A stretch of DNA of 64,000 bases, from contig JAUIRK010001031.1 in NCBI GenBank assembly GCA_030549495.1, positions 806,001 to 870,000 on the forward strand. Reading direction: 5' to 3'. This stretch comes from Nectonema munidae. Taxonomy: Eukaryota; Nematomorpha; Nectonematoida; Nectonematidae. Each line of letters starts with the position of its first letter. The first letter of the stretch is position 1. Both the position numbers and the translations under genes were made by a program. This document shows, in pieces, positions 46,499-57,289 of the stretch. The notes beneath the pieces are model-generated. The model was not told the DNA's origin. It worked only from the letters and a program-made list of their open reading frames with translations, and did no database searches.

Positions 46499-48321
46499 TT
46501 ATTTTTTACACAAAAATTTGTCCTTAGTGAGAAGTTCTCTCAAATCCCCGTTCTCTTCTTGTAACTGATTAATCTTATTTTGCATTATAAAAAGATCTGA
46601 TTGTTCTTGTGACAGACTCTTTACCATTATGCTGGCCATTTCACGAATTTTCTTGCTCAATTCATCGATTCTTTGACAACTCTTTTCATCGTTGAATTTC
46701 TGCAAGTCACTTTGCCTACTCTGGTCGCAGTTGCCCTTTTGTTTCTTTATCATTTCATTCATTTGTGATCTGTACTTTTGCATTATTAGCTCAAGGGCAT
46801 TCTTGTACTCTTCAAGACAATTCTAAAAGAAATATGCAAAATTTAATTTTATTGTAAAAGATCTAATGAAGCATAGGGATGCCGAATAAGTCTACGAAAC
46901 TATGGCGACTACCACAGAATCAACCAATTCTATACATAAATTTGCAATTTTTATTTTAACCAGTTAACGGCAGGAGTTGACTATGGTCGACTTTACAGAA
47001 ATAAAATTGTCTGCGTTTATCAATGCTCTTTAATACAAATCTTCTGCTTTACATTAGATATCGTCTGATTATTCTGGTCGTTAACAGGTTAATTGAAAGT
47101 ATTTGATCATCATCACTAACCGTCTCTGTGAAAGGCCTGTTTCGCCTATTGAAGACTCATCAGTTCCACTGTGAGAATTTTAGAGGTTCTCGCCGCGAGG
47201 TTTGAACTGCCGTCTAGTTGCTGTGCGTGAGCATCAACTAATTAGCTGTCAACGGTTAGCTTTGATGATCCTTATTTACTTATGAATTTTAAAGTTTTAT
47301 TTTTGATTTTAGTATCATTTTTAAATAATATATTTTTATTAATTGAATTGAATCTATTTATTTTTAAAGGATGAAAAAATTGTATATAAAAACAAATGAC
47401 AATAGAGATAGTTGTAAAGTGTAGTTCCACGCAATGTAAAATATTGCATAGTTCTGATGGGTATGATTAAAATTATAAGGCAAGCTAAGTTTTGTTAGAA
47501 ATATGATCGGAATAAGAATAGCAAAATTAACAGGAGTTGAGCCATATGTCTTTTGATAGGACTTCGTATCGGGGAGCGGAAAATCAATCATTTTATAGAC
47601 AATTTTTGTTCATAGGCCAATACAAATATCATCGTATATGAAGCGCTTTCGCAAATAAACTGAGACAAGATACAAGAAATTTAAGTTTAGATTCGGGGTA
47701 AGGAAAGTTTTTATGGAGGATAAAGAAATAAAATTTTATGTTGGTACAATTTTGAATGGTCAAAATGCTTACCCTAATAAATAAATCCAGCCAATTGTAA
47801 TCGCGTATTGTTTGCGGGTAGTAAATAACAAAGACAAAACGCTATAAGTACCAGAGTCGCAATAAATGAAAATCATTTAAAGAAAGCAAATATTGTTTTA
47901 AAAATATGATCCTTGAAGGGTTACGCCTTTCAAGACGTGATTTTGAAAACGAATCCTATGCTTATATTTTTATGAGTTTATATATAACTTAAGCTCATTA
48001 AGCTTAAGTTCATTGTGGTGTTAGAAGAAATATATGAAAGCATACCTGACACGTAACGTTTTCTTGACGCAAGTTGTTGATGTAAATGCTTTCTTGGTGC
48101 ATTTTTTGCAAGTACTTTTCGTTGAAAGGGGCATTGGAAGCGTGCGTAGCGCCACCGCCCTCCTTCAGCCCGCTGAACACTTTGCTGGTGTTTCGCGTCT
48201 TTTCCAAATTGGAGCTGACAAAACAGAGCTTTTCAAGCGCGCCATCCAACTCCTTCTCTCTTAGCTCCAACTTTTTATTCAACGAGGTCATGTCATTAAT
48301 CACGCTTGAAATCAACGCCAT
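46499..48321 (-). CDS. FGFR1OP2: SIKE1/FGFR1OP2-family coiled-coil protein, two exons
   Basis: Human members of this family (SIKE1 and FGFR1OP2) are cytosolic coiled-coil partners of the STRIPAK phosphatase-kinase complex. Exon 1 is 48321-48046 (92 codons from the ATG, phase 0, donor GTATG). Exon 2 is 46822-46499 (107 codons plus stop, acceptor TTCTTTTAG). The total is 199 residues, near the 207-215 of the human proteins as I recall them. The junction reads NNLRQENVTCQ then NCLEEYKNALELIMQKYRSQ, matching the family LQQEN...SLEEH..ALELIM.KYR.QM block. The C-terminal half has IDELSKKIREMASIMVKSLS and INQLQEENGDLRELL. The protein is almost wholly heptad-like apart from a glycine-rich patch near residues 54-58. 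The gene converges on prefoldin 6. Whether it is orthologous to SIKE1 or FGFR1OP2 cannot be decided, so the symbol stands for the family. Confidence 0.88.
46960..47088. mobile_element. 129-bp TTAA-flanked MITE (C) in an intron
   Basis: CCAGTTAACGGCAGG at the left and, inverted, CCTGTTAACGACCAG at the right are flanked by TTAA at 46956-46959 and 47089-47092. It contains a TCGTCTGATT motif, like the segments at 18357 and 44135. It lies in the single intron of the SIKE/FGFR1OP2-family gene. Confidence 0.65.
47100..47265 (-). repeat. tRNA-derived SINE, second family, in an intron
   Basis: On the minus strand a tRNA-like head (TAGCTAATTAGTTGATGCTC, A-box region) is followed by a B-box-like GGCAGTTCAAACCTCG. 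A body reading CTGATGAGTCTTCAATAGGC then GAAACAGGCCTTTC follows. Its sequence differs from the family at 2870-3420. It lies within the intron of the SIKE/FGFR1OP2-family gene, on the same strand as the gene. Confidence 0.6.
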
Positions 48322-50630
48322 TTTCACTAAAACTAATAAATAAATTATTTAATAATTTATATTGTTTGAATTGACCGTAATTGAAAAACTTAAGTTGGTG
48401 AAGGAGTTTACATACACATAGGCAAAATGTTTAAAGGTCCTTTGCAGGTGTTCTTAACCTCTATAATTCTGGCAAGAAAGATTTTCTTCTCAAAAAAGTC
48501 CTAGAGCATATACATACAGTTGGACACATGAAGAAAATGTGTAAACTGCAAAGTGATTATATTTTATTTATAGAAACAAAGCTTGAAATTTCAAATGTAT
48601 ATTTGTTTAGTTTGTTAATGATAGGAAAAAACAAATGGTCATAAGTCTAAGATTATCACAAAAGTAACAAATTTGCCGCCACGACACTATTTTTCTCCTG
48701 CCACTGTTATATGGGCAACTTCACGGTGTAGAGGAATTTCTTCAAATCAAAACGATAAAAGTCAATTTGGATCAAATTAAATTTTATTGTATCCAGATTT
48801 AGGATATATACCATTTTTATCTTTAAGTTCGAAATTGTTTTTTTCAATTTTAATTTGTATTTTAGAAAGAGCGTTTAGAATTTAAAAATGGTATATAAGA
48901 AACACTTTTTTAAGTTCAGGATATAATATGGAAAATTTGGTTTAAAAATTGATGTCTAAATCTAAATGAAAATTGTTAATTTGAGAATTTACTACTAGTA
49001 AAAATTGGTATTAAAAATTAGTACATTGTAACTTTGACACAAGACAGAAAAAATCTATTTTTATTTTGATATTGACCAAATAAAAATTGATCATATTTGG
49101 TACTTTCATACGAAAAAATTGATTTTTTTTTTATAGATTTCTCAAAAAATAATCTTTTGTAAAATAGGAGTCTTAATGCAAATCAAGTATCAGTATAGAT
49201 ATCAGAATATAATTGTTATTCTTTTTCATGTTATTGAAGTGTAAAAAGTATAATTCCGTAACAATTTTAGTTACGTAATTTCGTAACCCAACTGTTTAAC
49301 ATAGTATCAAAAGAAAAATGATTTACTTTTTTTTGATTCAGAGCTTGATCCATTCAAAAATAAAATTGGTGCTTGAGTGATGGCAAATACTTTTTAAAAG
49401 TTGTAAATGAAAACGTCATCTATATTTCGGCTGAAGACTTTAAAAAAGATAAAGCAGAGATGGACAGTCGTCGCTAGAATGTTAGCACACTACACGGCTT
49501 ACTATGTAGCCTTTACGGTACTCCATACTGTAAATAATGCGCCATATACATTTTTAGAAGAATTTTACTCTAGTAACTAGTAAGGCAAGTTTTACGATGC
49601 AAATATATAGCATACAGCAGTCATGTGCAATAGATAAAAATGTCCATTTAGTGTAAGTAAATACTAATAAGGTTCATTTTCTATCTTATAGCAATATTAT
49701 ATGACTTAGTTTTCTTGATACATTTAGTAATCAATCCTGAAATGATGACCATGATTTTGTTTCAGATATAATTCCGTAACCAGATCCAGTATTCAACTAA
49801 AAATATTTTTTTAAATCAATGACTAATGTTTAACACTACATGAAAAAATGGTCATTTGAAGGGGCCATCTTTTCATCAGAAAGGGAGGAGGAGGCACTCT
49901 GCGCAGGAATAAGGACCCAAATGGCGGATACATCGCCTCTTACCTACCAGTCAAAGAAATAAAAATATGAGTAAAAACAAAAGGATAGTGGGACTTTTAC
50001 TCCCATTGCATAAATCATTTTTTATGGTTAATTTTTTTCACATTATATTTCAAAAGGTTTTTTCAACATTGAAAATTTCTTGAAAAGAATATATTTAACT
50101 TGAATTTATGTGTTTTTTTAGATAAAATACTTTTTTAACAAACACTTAGAACGTTTTATAAAACCTGTTTTGTTAGGTTTCAATTTTTCAAACTGATAAA
50201 ATGATGTACTTATCAAAAGCGTAAAATGTGTTACTGTATTTCCTTCGGATAGAAAAACAAAAGTTTGGGCTCTAACTAAAAATTTTGAGTGTACTTACCA
50301 TTGTCAGACGAATTTATCTCTTGCAAATAACTTTACATTTTTACACTTCTTATAAACGTAACCATTGTATTATAGAGAATATATTACTTAAAATTCTGAA
50401 ATGTAATATAATTTTATTCACAATTTATAATCAACCATATCTGAGCAAATCGGGAATAAAACCATATTATATTATGCCAAAGTATAAAAACCGTGTATAA
50501 TACCCTATTTTTATGTATACGATGAAAAATTCTTATTTTCCATGCGACAGACTTCCAAACAATTCAGGTAATCGAATTGCTTGATGATAACATCAAATCC
50601 ATACGCACCGATAATCATGCATGACTCTTT
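48322..50630. other. intergenic region upstream of the SIKE/FGFR1OP2-family gene
   Basis: AT-rich. It should contain the promoter of the minus-strand gene just above 48321, but no box can be named with confidence. A GC-richer patch at about 49860-49950 (GGAGGAGGAGGCACTCTGCG) has no recognised similarity. No exon was seen. Confidence 0.35.
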
Positions 50631-50634
50631 CACA

Positions 50635-51728
50635 CGGCAAGCGGCTATTCCTCGCCAAGGGACATTTCTCGCCATCCACATTAGGAGATGGATGAGATAT
50701 AGTGATGAATTATACATTTTTCTTTCTTTTGATCGTGCCGCTTTCACACTCCACTCGATTTCTTGCCACATGATAGTATTATTTTTCTCATCACTTTTCA
50801 CTCGTTTCTTTCGCAACTAATATTTTCCTTATCACTTCTCTCTCGTGTCTCTCGCAACTATTATTTTTCTCATCACTTCTTCTATACCTAGCGGCATCAC
50901 AAACCATTCAGCAAACACAAATGCACAAACTCACTTTTATAAACATTTATAATTCACATTTTTAACTTGATTCTACGCAAATCATATTATTGTTAGATAT
51001 ACTCATAAATATTAGATATATTTAAGATATACTATAAAATTTATAGATTTAGTTGTAAAATATTTTTTAAATATACCTGAAAATGTTTCATGAAGGATTT
51101 AAGTATTACAAAAGAAGGGAAGATAGTGATCAGATTGCTATTACTGCAGTAAAAGTTCTAGTTGTCCTGGTGAGAGAATATTTTTTTAAGTTTGTCTGAT
51201 CTTAGTAGCTTTTGCAACTATAATCATACAATACACAAATTTTAGTTTTATAACTTTATCTGGTCTACCTTTTTCGCTATCAAATTTAGCAAATATTGGC
51301 ACGTGCTCGTTCATCTTGCTAATTATTTTAAAAAAAGCACAAAATTATAATAATTCATGGCTATATAAACTGCACAGAATTTTTATTTCTACAATCCATA
51401 ACCGTTGTGGGAAAAAATCTTGTCCAAGTATTCTCAAAATTTTGAAATCATAAAAAATATTTTCAAAATATCATTTTTATCTATACTCAAAAAATATTAG
51501 TTGCGAAAGAAACGAGTGAAAAGTGATGAGAAAAATAATACTATCATGTGGCAAGAAATCGAGTGGTAGTGTGAAAGCGGCACGATCAAAAGAAAGAAAA
51601 ATGTTTAATTCATCACTATATCTCATCCATCTCCTAATGTGGATGGCGAGGAATGTCCTACAACCCTCTCATCCATCTCCTAATGTGGACGGCGAGAAAT
51701 GTCCCTTGGCGAGGAATAGCCGCTTGCC
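50635..51728. mobile_element. foldback element with arms of about 190 bp
   Basis: GGCAAGCGGCTATTCCTCGC at 50637 is matched inverted by GCGAGGAATAGCCGCTTGCC ending at 51728. The arms run to about 50826 and 51495 and share CGTGCCGCTTTCACACTCCA and CTCGTTTCTTTCGCAACTAA. The right arm has an extra 60-bp duplication of the segment containing CATCCATCTCCTAATGTGG. The spacer of about 670 bp is AT-rich. Open frames of 101 and 94 codons arise from the arms on both strands and mirror each other, so they are not taken as genes. No target duplication was found. Confidence 0.75.
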
Positions 51729-52176
51729 ACTCCCACATAATAACCTGCAATTCGTGCATATCCACAATTCTATTGTTTATGTGTATGATGAATTTTTCTT
51801 TTTGTAATTCCATACGATTGAGATTCATACTAAACTCACGTAATCAATATCCTTGATGAGACATGAGCATTCCGCGCTTTTTCTGTGATATCTTACATTA
51901 ATACCGTTCATCTCGTCATCTATTTTTACACATTTCTCGCGTGCATTGTTTATCGATCTTTATATAACCACCGCCTTCGAATCAGCTTCATTCTCTATTC
52001 ATCTCTTATTAAACTATTTTTACACATTTCTCGGGTTGATTCTTCATCTCATATCATCTAAACTCCATTCCTTTTTTTTCAACTTTTTTTATCTTTACCC
52101 TTGATTCTTCTTTTCCCACTTTACTGTTGTCACTCTTCAATCCTGTTTATTTTGTTTCTTCAATTTCTTACTGAGT
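51729..52176. other. pyrimidine-rich spacer before the piggyBac relic
   Basis: T and C rich, with no recognised exon or piggyBac terminal repeat. A TTAA/CCC-type left end for the following transposase relic was looked for here and not seen. Confidence 0.35.
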
Positions 52177-54076
52177 GATATGAGTTCTACAAGTAGTGAT
52201 TCTGAAAGTTTTGTTGGTGAAAGCCCCCCTCCCCCCTAAAATTTTTGGTTTTGCCCCATGCGCTTTTTAGAGGGAAAATAAATAAGCAAAAATTGTAATC
52301 TTATATAAATGCTGGTGTATCTGTATGTATAATATGAGATTTCTATAAGTTTTTTATACAGAAGTACTTCATGCTTTTCAGCAAAGTAATATAGGATATA
52401 AAGTAATATAGGAAATAAATTTTTTGCAAATGTGTTTCTTTGACCCATTTCAGCCCCCCTTGAAATTTAGCTTTAGCGCGGACACTGGTTGCATCCGATG
52501 TATACTCTTTGAGTGAATATGAAACAATTTGCAAAAGCAGTACTGAAAGTGAAAGTGAAGGAGACGTTCTTATAGCACCTGATGAAACAAAGTACTCATG
52601 GGAACCATATAGAGATGCTCGTGGAAGGAGTATGGGTGTCAATACGCGTAATGTTGCTTTTCCACCTGGTCCTAAAGGAGATGCTAAAAATTTGACAAAT
52701 TCATTGGATGTATTCTCTCTTTTTTTACTCATAGTCTGATACACCACATATATGAGTGTACTAAAGTTAAACTTGATGAAAATTACAGGTAACTGCATTT
52801 TATTTACCCGACTTTTTCTAATGATTATTTTTTTAGTTTGAGAGAACCTATTTTTGAAAATTTGCGTTAATGGCCAGTCCAAAAATCAACAAATCGTTAT
52901 AAAATATTTGTTCTCAGAAAAAAATGGAGAGCCTTTTTTTGAAAGCTGCCATGAGCAGGGATATGTTTGTACTTATAAATTGTTTCATACGCTTTGATGT
53001 AAAAAAAGATAGAAATCCATTAGACAAATTGAGTCCAATCAGATACTTACATGATGAGATAGTTAGTAATTGTGTCAAGTATTGGTGCCCAACAGACTAC
53101 ATAACAAAAGACGAGCAGTTGGTGAAGTATCGGGGTAGATCTCCCATGAAAGTGTATGATCCTTCAAAACCGGGAAAATACGGAATGAAGATGTATCATT
53201 GTAATGATTCTAAAGTTTTTATGTATTAGCCAGTGAAGTATACGTAACCGGGTTACCTGATAAGGACTATTTCAAACCAGCTAACATAGTCAAAAGGTTA
53301 GTCGAAAAATCAAAAGTACCTAGTGGCTGTGGAATTTATGTAGATCGATTTTTTATGACACATGAGCTTTGTATATGGGCTAAATCTCAAAATTTGACAA
53401 TTTGTGGAACGGTCAGAAGTGGTAGAAAGTTTGCTCCGTATTTATTACGTCCTGAGCACTTGAAATATCTAAACCTTGTAGAAATGGAGAGCATATTTTT
53501 ATATACTGAATATGCTTCACTGACTATATACATTCCAGAAAAACATGCAAAAAAAACTTCAAGCCTGTTTATATAATGTCTAGTCAGCATATTTCAAAAA
53601 TAGAAACGCTTGGCAATAAAAAAAGCCTCAAACAATTATAGACTACAATTCTTATAAGGGTGGCGTTGATACTTTCAATAGGATGGCTCGTAGTTTTACC
53701 TGCTTCAGAGCATCGAGAAGATGGCTTATGGTTATTTTTACAAATTTCCTAGATATTGTAGCTAGTAATTTTGTACCCAAGCACATCCAGAGGTGGTAGG
53801 AAGTATTTTATTAGAAATTTAGCCCTAAGTCTAACTGAAAAGTCAATGAGAATTAGGTGTGAGAATGCATCTACTCGTTTGGTTACCAAAAATCTCCTTT
53901 CTTTTTATGGGTTTAGTAGAACAATTGAAGCTGCTCCAACAACAAGCCGTCGAGGATACTGTTTTGTTCCTAGTTGTCATCCTAGAAAAAGAGGAACATC
54001 AACGTGTCAAAAATGTCTGAAATCTATCTGTAAAAATCACACTATACTCATTTATCCTGAATGCAAGAATGCCTAA
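52177..54076 (+). pseudogene. piggyBac transposase relic
   Basis: From ATG at 52177 a short serine-rich acidic start (MSSTSSDSESFVGE) is cut by an insertion of about 270 bp, then resumes SLSEYETICKSSTESESEGD and NVAFPPGPKGDAKNLTNSLD. After a decayed segment (52740-52920) comes the central piggyBac domain: AAMSRDMFVLINCFIRFDVK, LSPIRYLHDEIVSNCVKYW, DEQLVKYRGRSPMKVYDPSK, then IYVDRFFMTHELCIWAKSQN. DYNSYKGGVDTFNRMARSFT follows near 53645, carrying the conserved GGVD. The C-terminal cysteine-rich RING-like domain reads CFVPSCHPRKRGTSTCQKCL with CKNH. At least five stops or frame changes occur. The element termini were not found. Confidence 0.9.
52222..52489. mobile_element. short insertion inside the piggyBac coding region
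   Basis: About 270 bp of non-coding sequence interrupts the transposase between SFVGE and VASDVYS. The right end reads TTTAGCTTTAGCGCGGACAC then TGG, and the left end is C-rich (CCCCCCTCCCCCCTAAAA). Similar C-rich blocks followed by a CACTG-type end occur near 56400-56440 and in the element at 18818-22895, so a hAT-type MITE is likely. Matching target duplications were not found. Confidence 0.45.
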
Positions 54077-54114
54077 ATTCTCTGATTGTTACTCATTGAT
54101 TATTTCTTATTCTA

Positions 54115-54390
54115 ACTTTTCTCTCATCCTTTATTTTGTGTAATATTTCATTTGTTTTGTTTGAAGTTTAAATATTTTTTTATCATTTTCTTGATATAAA
54201 TAAATCTTATTTTTGAAATTAAAATTTTTCTCATCGTGTTGTGGGTTTGGGTTAGGTCTAACTTTTCTTTAATCCTTTATTTTGTGTAATATTTCCTTTG
54301 TTTTGTTTGAAGTTTAAATATTTTTTTTTATCATTTTCTTGATATAATAAATAAATCTTATTTTTGAAATTAAAATTTTTCTCATGGTGT
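54115..54390 (+). repeat. tandem duplication of about 140 bp after the piggyBac relic
   Basis: A segment reading CATCCTTTATTTTGTGTAAT...TTGTTTGAAGTTTAAATATT...AAATTAAAATTTTTCTCAT is present twice in direct order (about 54115-54238 and 54257-54386). It follows the transposase stop, so it is probably old 3' UTR sequence of the element. Confidence 0.8.
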
Positions 54391-54694
54391 TAATTTTTAA
54401 AATTGTGTTTTTTTTGGAAAAGATAATTTTTAGCATTTTTTTTTTATAAAATAGTAAACTACTCAAAATACTTAAAAAATACATGGTTATTTCGAAAGGA
54501 CTTTTATATACTTTTTTTTATGTAAAGGTGTTCCAAAAATTTCGGTTGACGTAAAACTCCCACTCCGTCCTGCGAAGGTTCTCCTTTTCTTTTTCAATGA
54601 GTTTTTATATAACTTAAGGCCGACTATTCTTATTTTATCAGGCAATTTTTATATTTTTCAATTTGTTTGAGGCACAATATTTTTATTTTGTCTG

Positions 54695-54845
54695 TTAATA
54701 TGGGCATGAGTAAGCTTGGATGGAGAGATAAGGGTTTCGATAACTCAAGGTCTTGGGCTCGATCCTGCATCAAACCTACTTTCTTCATAGTTCGATACAA
54801 GCGGTGCAATTGTGCCTCCTCGATGAAAAACCCCCACGCTACCGT
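54695..54845 (+). repeat. tRNA-derived SINE, single copy
   Basis: A tRNA-like head (GAGTAAGCTTGGATGGAGAG as A-box region, TTGGGCTCGATCCTGC as B-box region) is followed by the family body CATAGTTCGATACAAGCGGT and GATGAAAAACCCCCACGCTA. It matches the inverted copy at 21458-21625 and the tandem units at 2870-3420. No real tRNA fold with a 3' acceptor match was seen, so it is not called a tRNA gene. Confidence 0.65.
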
Positions 54846-55628
54846 AATAAACCTGTATGCTCATATTTATTGTTTATACTTTTGCATATTTTTTTATGAA
54901 TAAATAATGAAAAAATCAAAGAATATCAAAGGTATAAATGCTTTCTTATTTGCATATTTATTACACACCTACATAAAGATGAAAAACCACGAGTAAATTT
55001 CATAAACAAACACGTACCACGATATTATTTCTCCCTTCACAAATTTCTATGTTTCTTCAACACAACCAGTAAAACTAAGTTTAAGCGTCGTTTGTGAAAC
55101 GCAAAACCATTTTAAAATTAAAAAATTGGAGATTTTGCATGCAGACTTTTATATAGCAAAAATAAATACACTTTACAAATTGAATTTTGATGGCGATGTC
55201 TGTGATGAAATACAAAGATCTGTTCACTTGATTTGGTACAACCTAAATAGTGTCATGAATATACACCGATAAAAGATTTCTTATATGATTAAATCATTCG
55301 CAGCATGCGCAATATAAAATGGGATTACTTTGAAAAAGTAATGAGCTAGATTAAATTCAGAGTTGTCATTACTTTTGCACGATTTGTAGCATGCACTTTC
55401 CTTCTTAGGGAAAAGAAAGAAAACATGAAAAAGGAGACGAAGTGATCAATAATGTATGTATGTATATATACATTTACACTTTGAATATATTAAATCAATA
55501 GAAGTACTAATGAAAATAATTACGTGCGACGTTTGCATATAAGCAAGAAATCAATAAGTAAAAAAGGCGTTCAAGCCTCTCTTTCCTTTTTCCCTTTCAT
55601 TTACGTTTAACTGCTCTCGGTGATCGAT
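54846..55628. other. upstream region of the 7B2 gene
   Basis: No element or exon was recognised. A pyrimidine-rich tract (CTCTCTTTCCTTTTTCCC) lies at about 55577-55598, shortly before the start codon. It could be 5' UTR or, less likely, an acceptor tract for an upstream non-coding exon. A TATA-like run at about 55463 is one of many in this AT-rich sequence. Confidence 0.35.
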
Positions 55629-56183
55629 ATGAAACTCGTAGCGTTCTTTTTTTCTTTGTACTTGCTATGCAACAAGGTAAATACTTCTATATACAGAAAT
55701 TGGAACAAAGAGCAAATATCCAGCAACAATGATGCCCCTGAAATGATAGACTTTATTAACTACCTGTATTTAACGTCTCTGCAAAATGGGGCAGACAGTG
55801 AATCGCAAAAGACGCACCACAAAGAAAATGAAAAGCCCAGTCCTGTCGCAACTAATTACGAAAAGTTTCAAAAAATCCAAAGCGGTATGGAAAAAGGCAT
55901 GCAAAGACTCATGCCAGAAGGAAGCCAGCCCAACCAACAGGAGGTGAAGAGCGAGAAAGATTTGCCTAGATACTGCGAGCCCGCCAACCCATGCCCCCTC
56001 GGCTACACGAAAAAAGATGGCTGCTCGGAAGACGTCGAAGATACAGCTCAATTCAACAAGTACTATCAAATGAGAGAAGACTGCATTTGTGACGACGAGC
56101 ACATGGTATCTTGTAAAGAGGAAAGTGTTAGCCCGTGGAAAATTAAACTACTCAACTACGACGTCTCAAAGTATTTGAGGTGA
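55629..56183 (+). CDS. SCG5: neuroendocrine protein 7B2 (secretogranin V) homologue
   Basis: 7B2 is a secretory-pathway chaperone of proprotein convertase 2. The frame from ATG at 55629 encodes 184 residues, against about 210 in human. A signal peptide (MKLVAFFFSLYLLCNKVNT) is followed by a variable acidic and glutamine-rich region. The conserved core is at about residues 118-140: CEPANPCPLGYTKKDGC, equivalent to the PPNPCP..DGC motif with its cysteine pair, then EDVEDTAQFNKYYQMRE. The end SPWKIKLLNYDVSKYLR aligns with the segment just before the basic cleavage site of other 7B2 proteins. The basic site and the inhibitory C-terminal peptide (VVAKKSVP-like) are missing. AATAAA at 56208-56213 lies 25 bp after the stop. 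It has two extra cysteines, CICDDEH. It is encoded in one exon here; the stop overlaps a donor-like GAG/GTGAAT at 56179/56180, so a spliced longer form is possible. Confidence 0.88.
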   Translation: MKLVAFFFSLYLLCNKVNTSIYRNWNKEQISSNNDAPEMIDFINYLYLTSLQNGADSESQKTHHKENEKPSPVATNYEKFQKIQSGMEKGMQRLMPEGSQPNQQEVKSEKDLPRYCEPANPCPLGYTKKDGCSEDVEDTAQFNKYYQMREDCICDDEHMVSCKEESVSPWKIKLLNYDVSKYLR

Positions 56184-56207
56184 ATCCTGTTTCATTCATT
56201 CATTCTA

Positions 56208-56217
56208 AATAAATAAA
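56208..56217 (+). terminator. two overlapping AATAAA poly(A) signals after 7B2
   Basis: AATAAA occurs at 56208-56213 and 56212-56217, 25-29 bp after the 7B2 stop codon. The distance fits a very short 3' UTR and supports the stop at 56181-56183 as the real gene end. Confidence 0.55.
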
Positions 56218-56219
56218 AA

Positions 56220-57289
56220 TCAAGGTATTTTTCAAATAAATTTAATTCAAAATTCCTCTTACACTAACCATGGTGTTTATTTATATTAGAAATTTAATAC
56301 AATACGGTTTGCCCTTTAAAAGTGCAACTTCATTAATATGAATAAGCACCTAGTTATGCTTATTTTTAAATCCTATAGACCATATTATTTTATTTTAGAG
56401 CCCCCCTAAAATAATTTTCTGAATACGCCACTGGTGTATATGTCGTTCTACAAGTGAGTATCTAGCGTGGTTGGCAACTGTAGCGTCATTCAGTATGCTT
56501 ATTGGTTACATATATTATGGGATTATCAGTAAATTTTTGCATTGATGATATTGAAATAGAGAAATCTATCCTTCATTTACTCAGCAGTGAAATTATTTAA
56601 CTTAGTTTAGTCGTTTTTTCAAAAAACTTCATTTTAAAAAAATTTCTTCGTTTGATTGCCTTGCCAACTCTAACGGTACTAATACCAATCAAAACGGATT
56701 CCCATTTTTACCTTGACATATCAAGGACGCACATCCACCCCCATAATGTGATTGTAGGGCGTGAGAAAAAGCCCCTACTTTTTTTATATCACATAACTAT
56801 AAAAGAACGCTATGATTTAAAGCTTAGGAGGTTTAACCAGGTCCGTCGATAAGGGGGAAAAGTATTTTACCGCTATGAAACTCCTTTGAAATATATAAAT
56901 GTATACACTTTCTTATATGCCGGTACCATGAAAAACAGTTTTGCCCCCTCCCCTTGATCAGTCCTCCCTGTACTTGAAGTTGAGAGACGGGGCTAATTTA
57001 AACAAGCCTTTTTTATTCCAGAAAAAAAGAAACAAAAAAAATTAGGAATCTAAGATATAATTTAATGTTTTAATTTTTATTATTATCAATATTGCTTAGA
57101 ATAATTGGCAATGTTTTCACTCTTTGCTAAAAATTTTTGTTAATAAAACTTAGTACAAAAAATTTGATTTTTATTTAGTTTATAGCTTATTTATTATGAA
57201 TCAATAAGAAACATATATATTCTTATAAATTATATATTATATCAAATTACTATGTATATAATGAAATCAATAAACTGTTCTTCAATTTA
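56220..57289. other. intergenic region after 7B2, one MITE end
   Basis: Around 56398-56438 a C-rich block (GCCCCCCTAAAATAATTTTC) runs to TGAATACGCCACTG. This matches the right-end layout of the hAT-type element at 18818-22895 (CCAAATAATTTTGA ... CGCCCCTG), so it is probably the end of a hAT-type MITE. Its other end was not found. The rest is AT-rich with no exon recognised, and I found no exon for a 7B2 C-terminal peptide. Confidence 0.4.

Noticed and set aside
48034-48343. Two plus-strand frames of 76 and 85 codons
   Set aside because: They are antisense to exon 1 of the SIKE/FGFR1OP2-family gene, whose splice phase and similarity are consistent.
50511-50820. Overlapping 101- and 79-codon frames on opposite strands
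   Set aside because: They lie in the arm of the foldback element and are mirrored by frames in the other arm.
52343-52882. 179-codon minus-strand open frame
   Set aside because: It runs antisense through the piggyBac transposase relic and its inserted MITE; the plus-strand reading has clear family motifs and the minus-strand reading has none.
54695-54770. Possible tRNA gene
   Set aside because: Pol III boxes are present, but no acceptor stem pairing or anticodon arm could be drawn, and the same head occurs with a shared body at other places, which fits a SINE.
55770-56102. 110-codon minus-strand frame
   Set aside because: It is antisense to the 7B2 coding region, which has a signal peptide and conserved cysteine motif.
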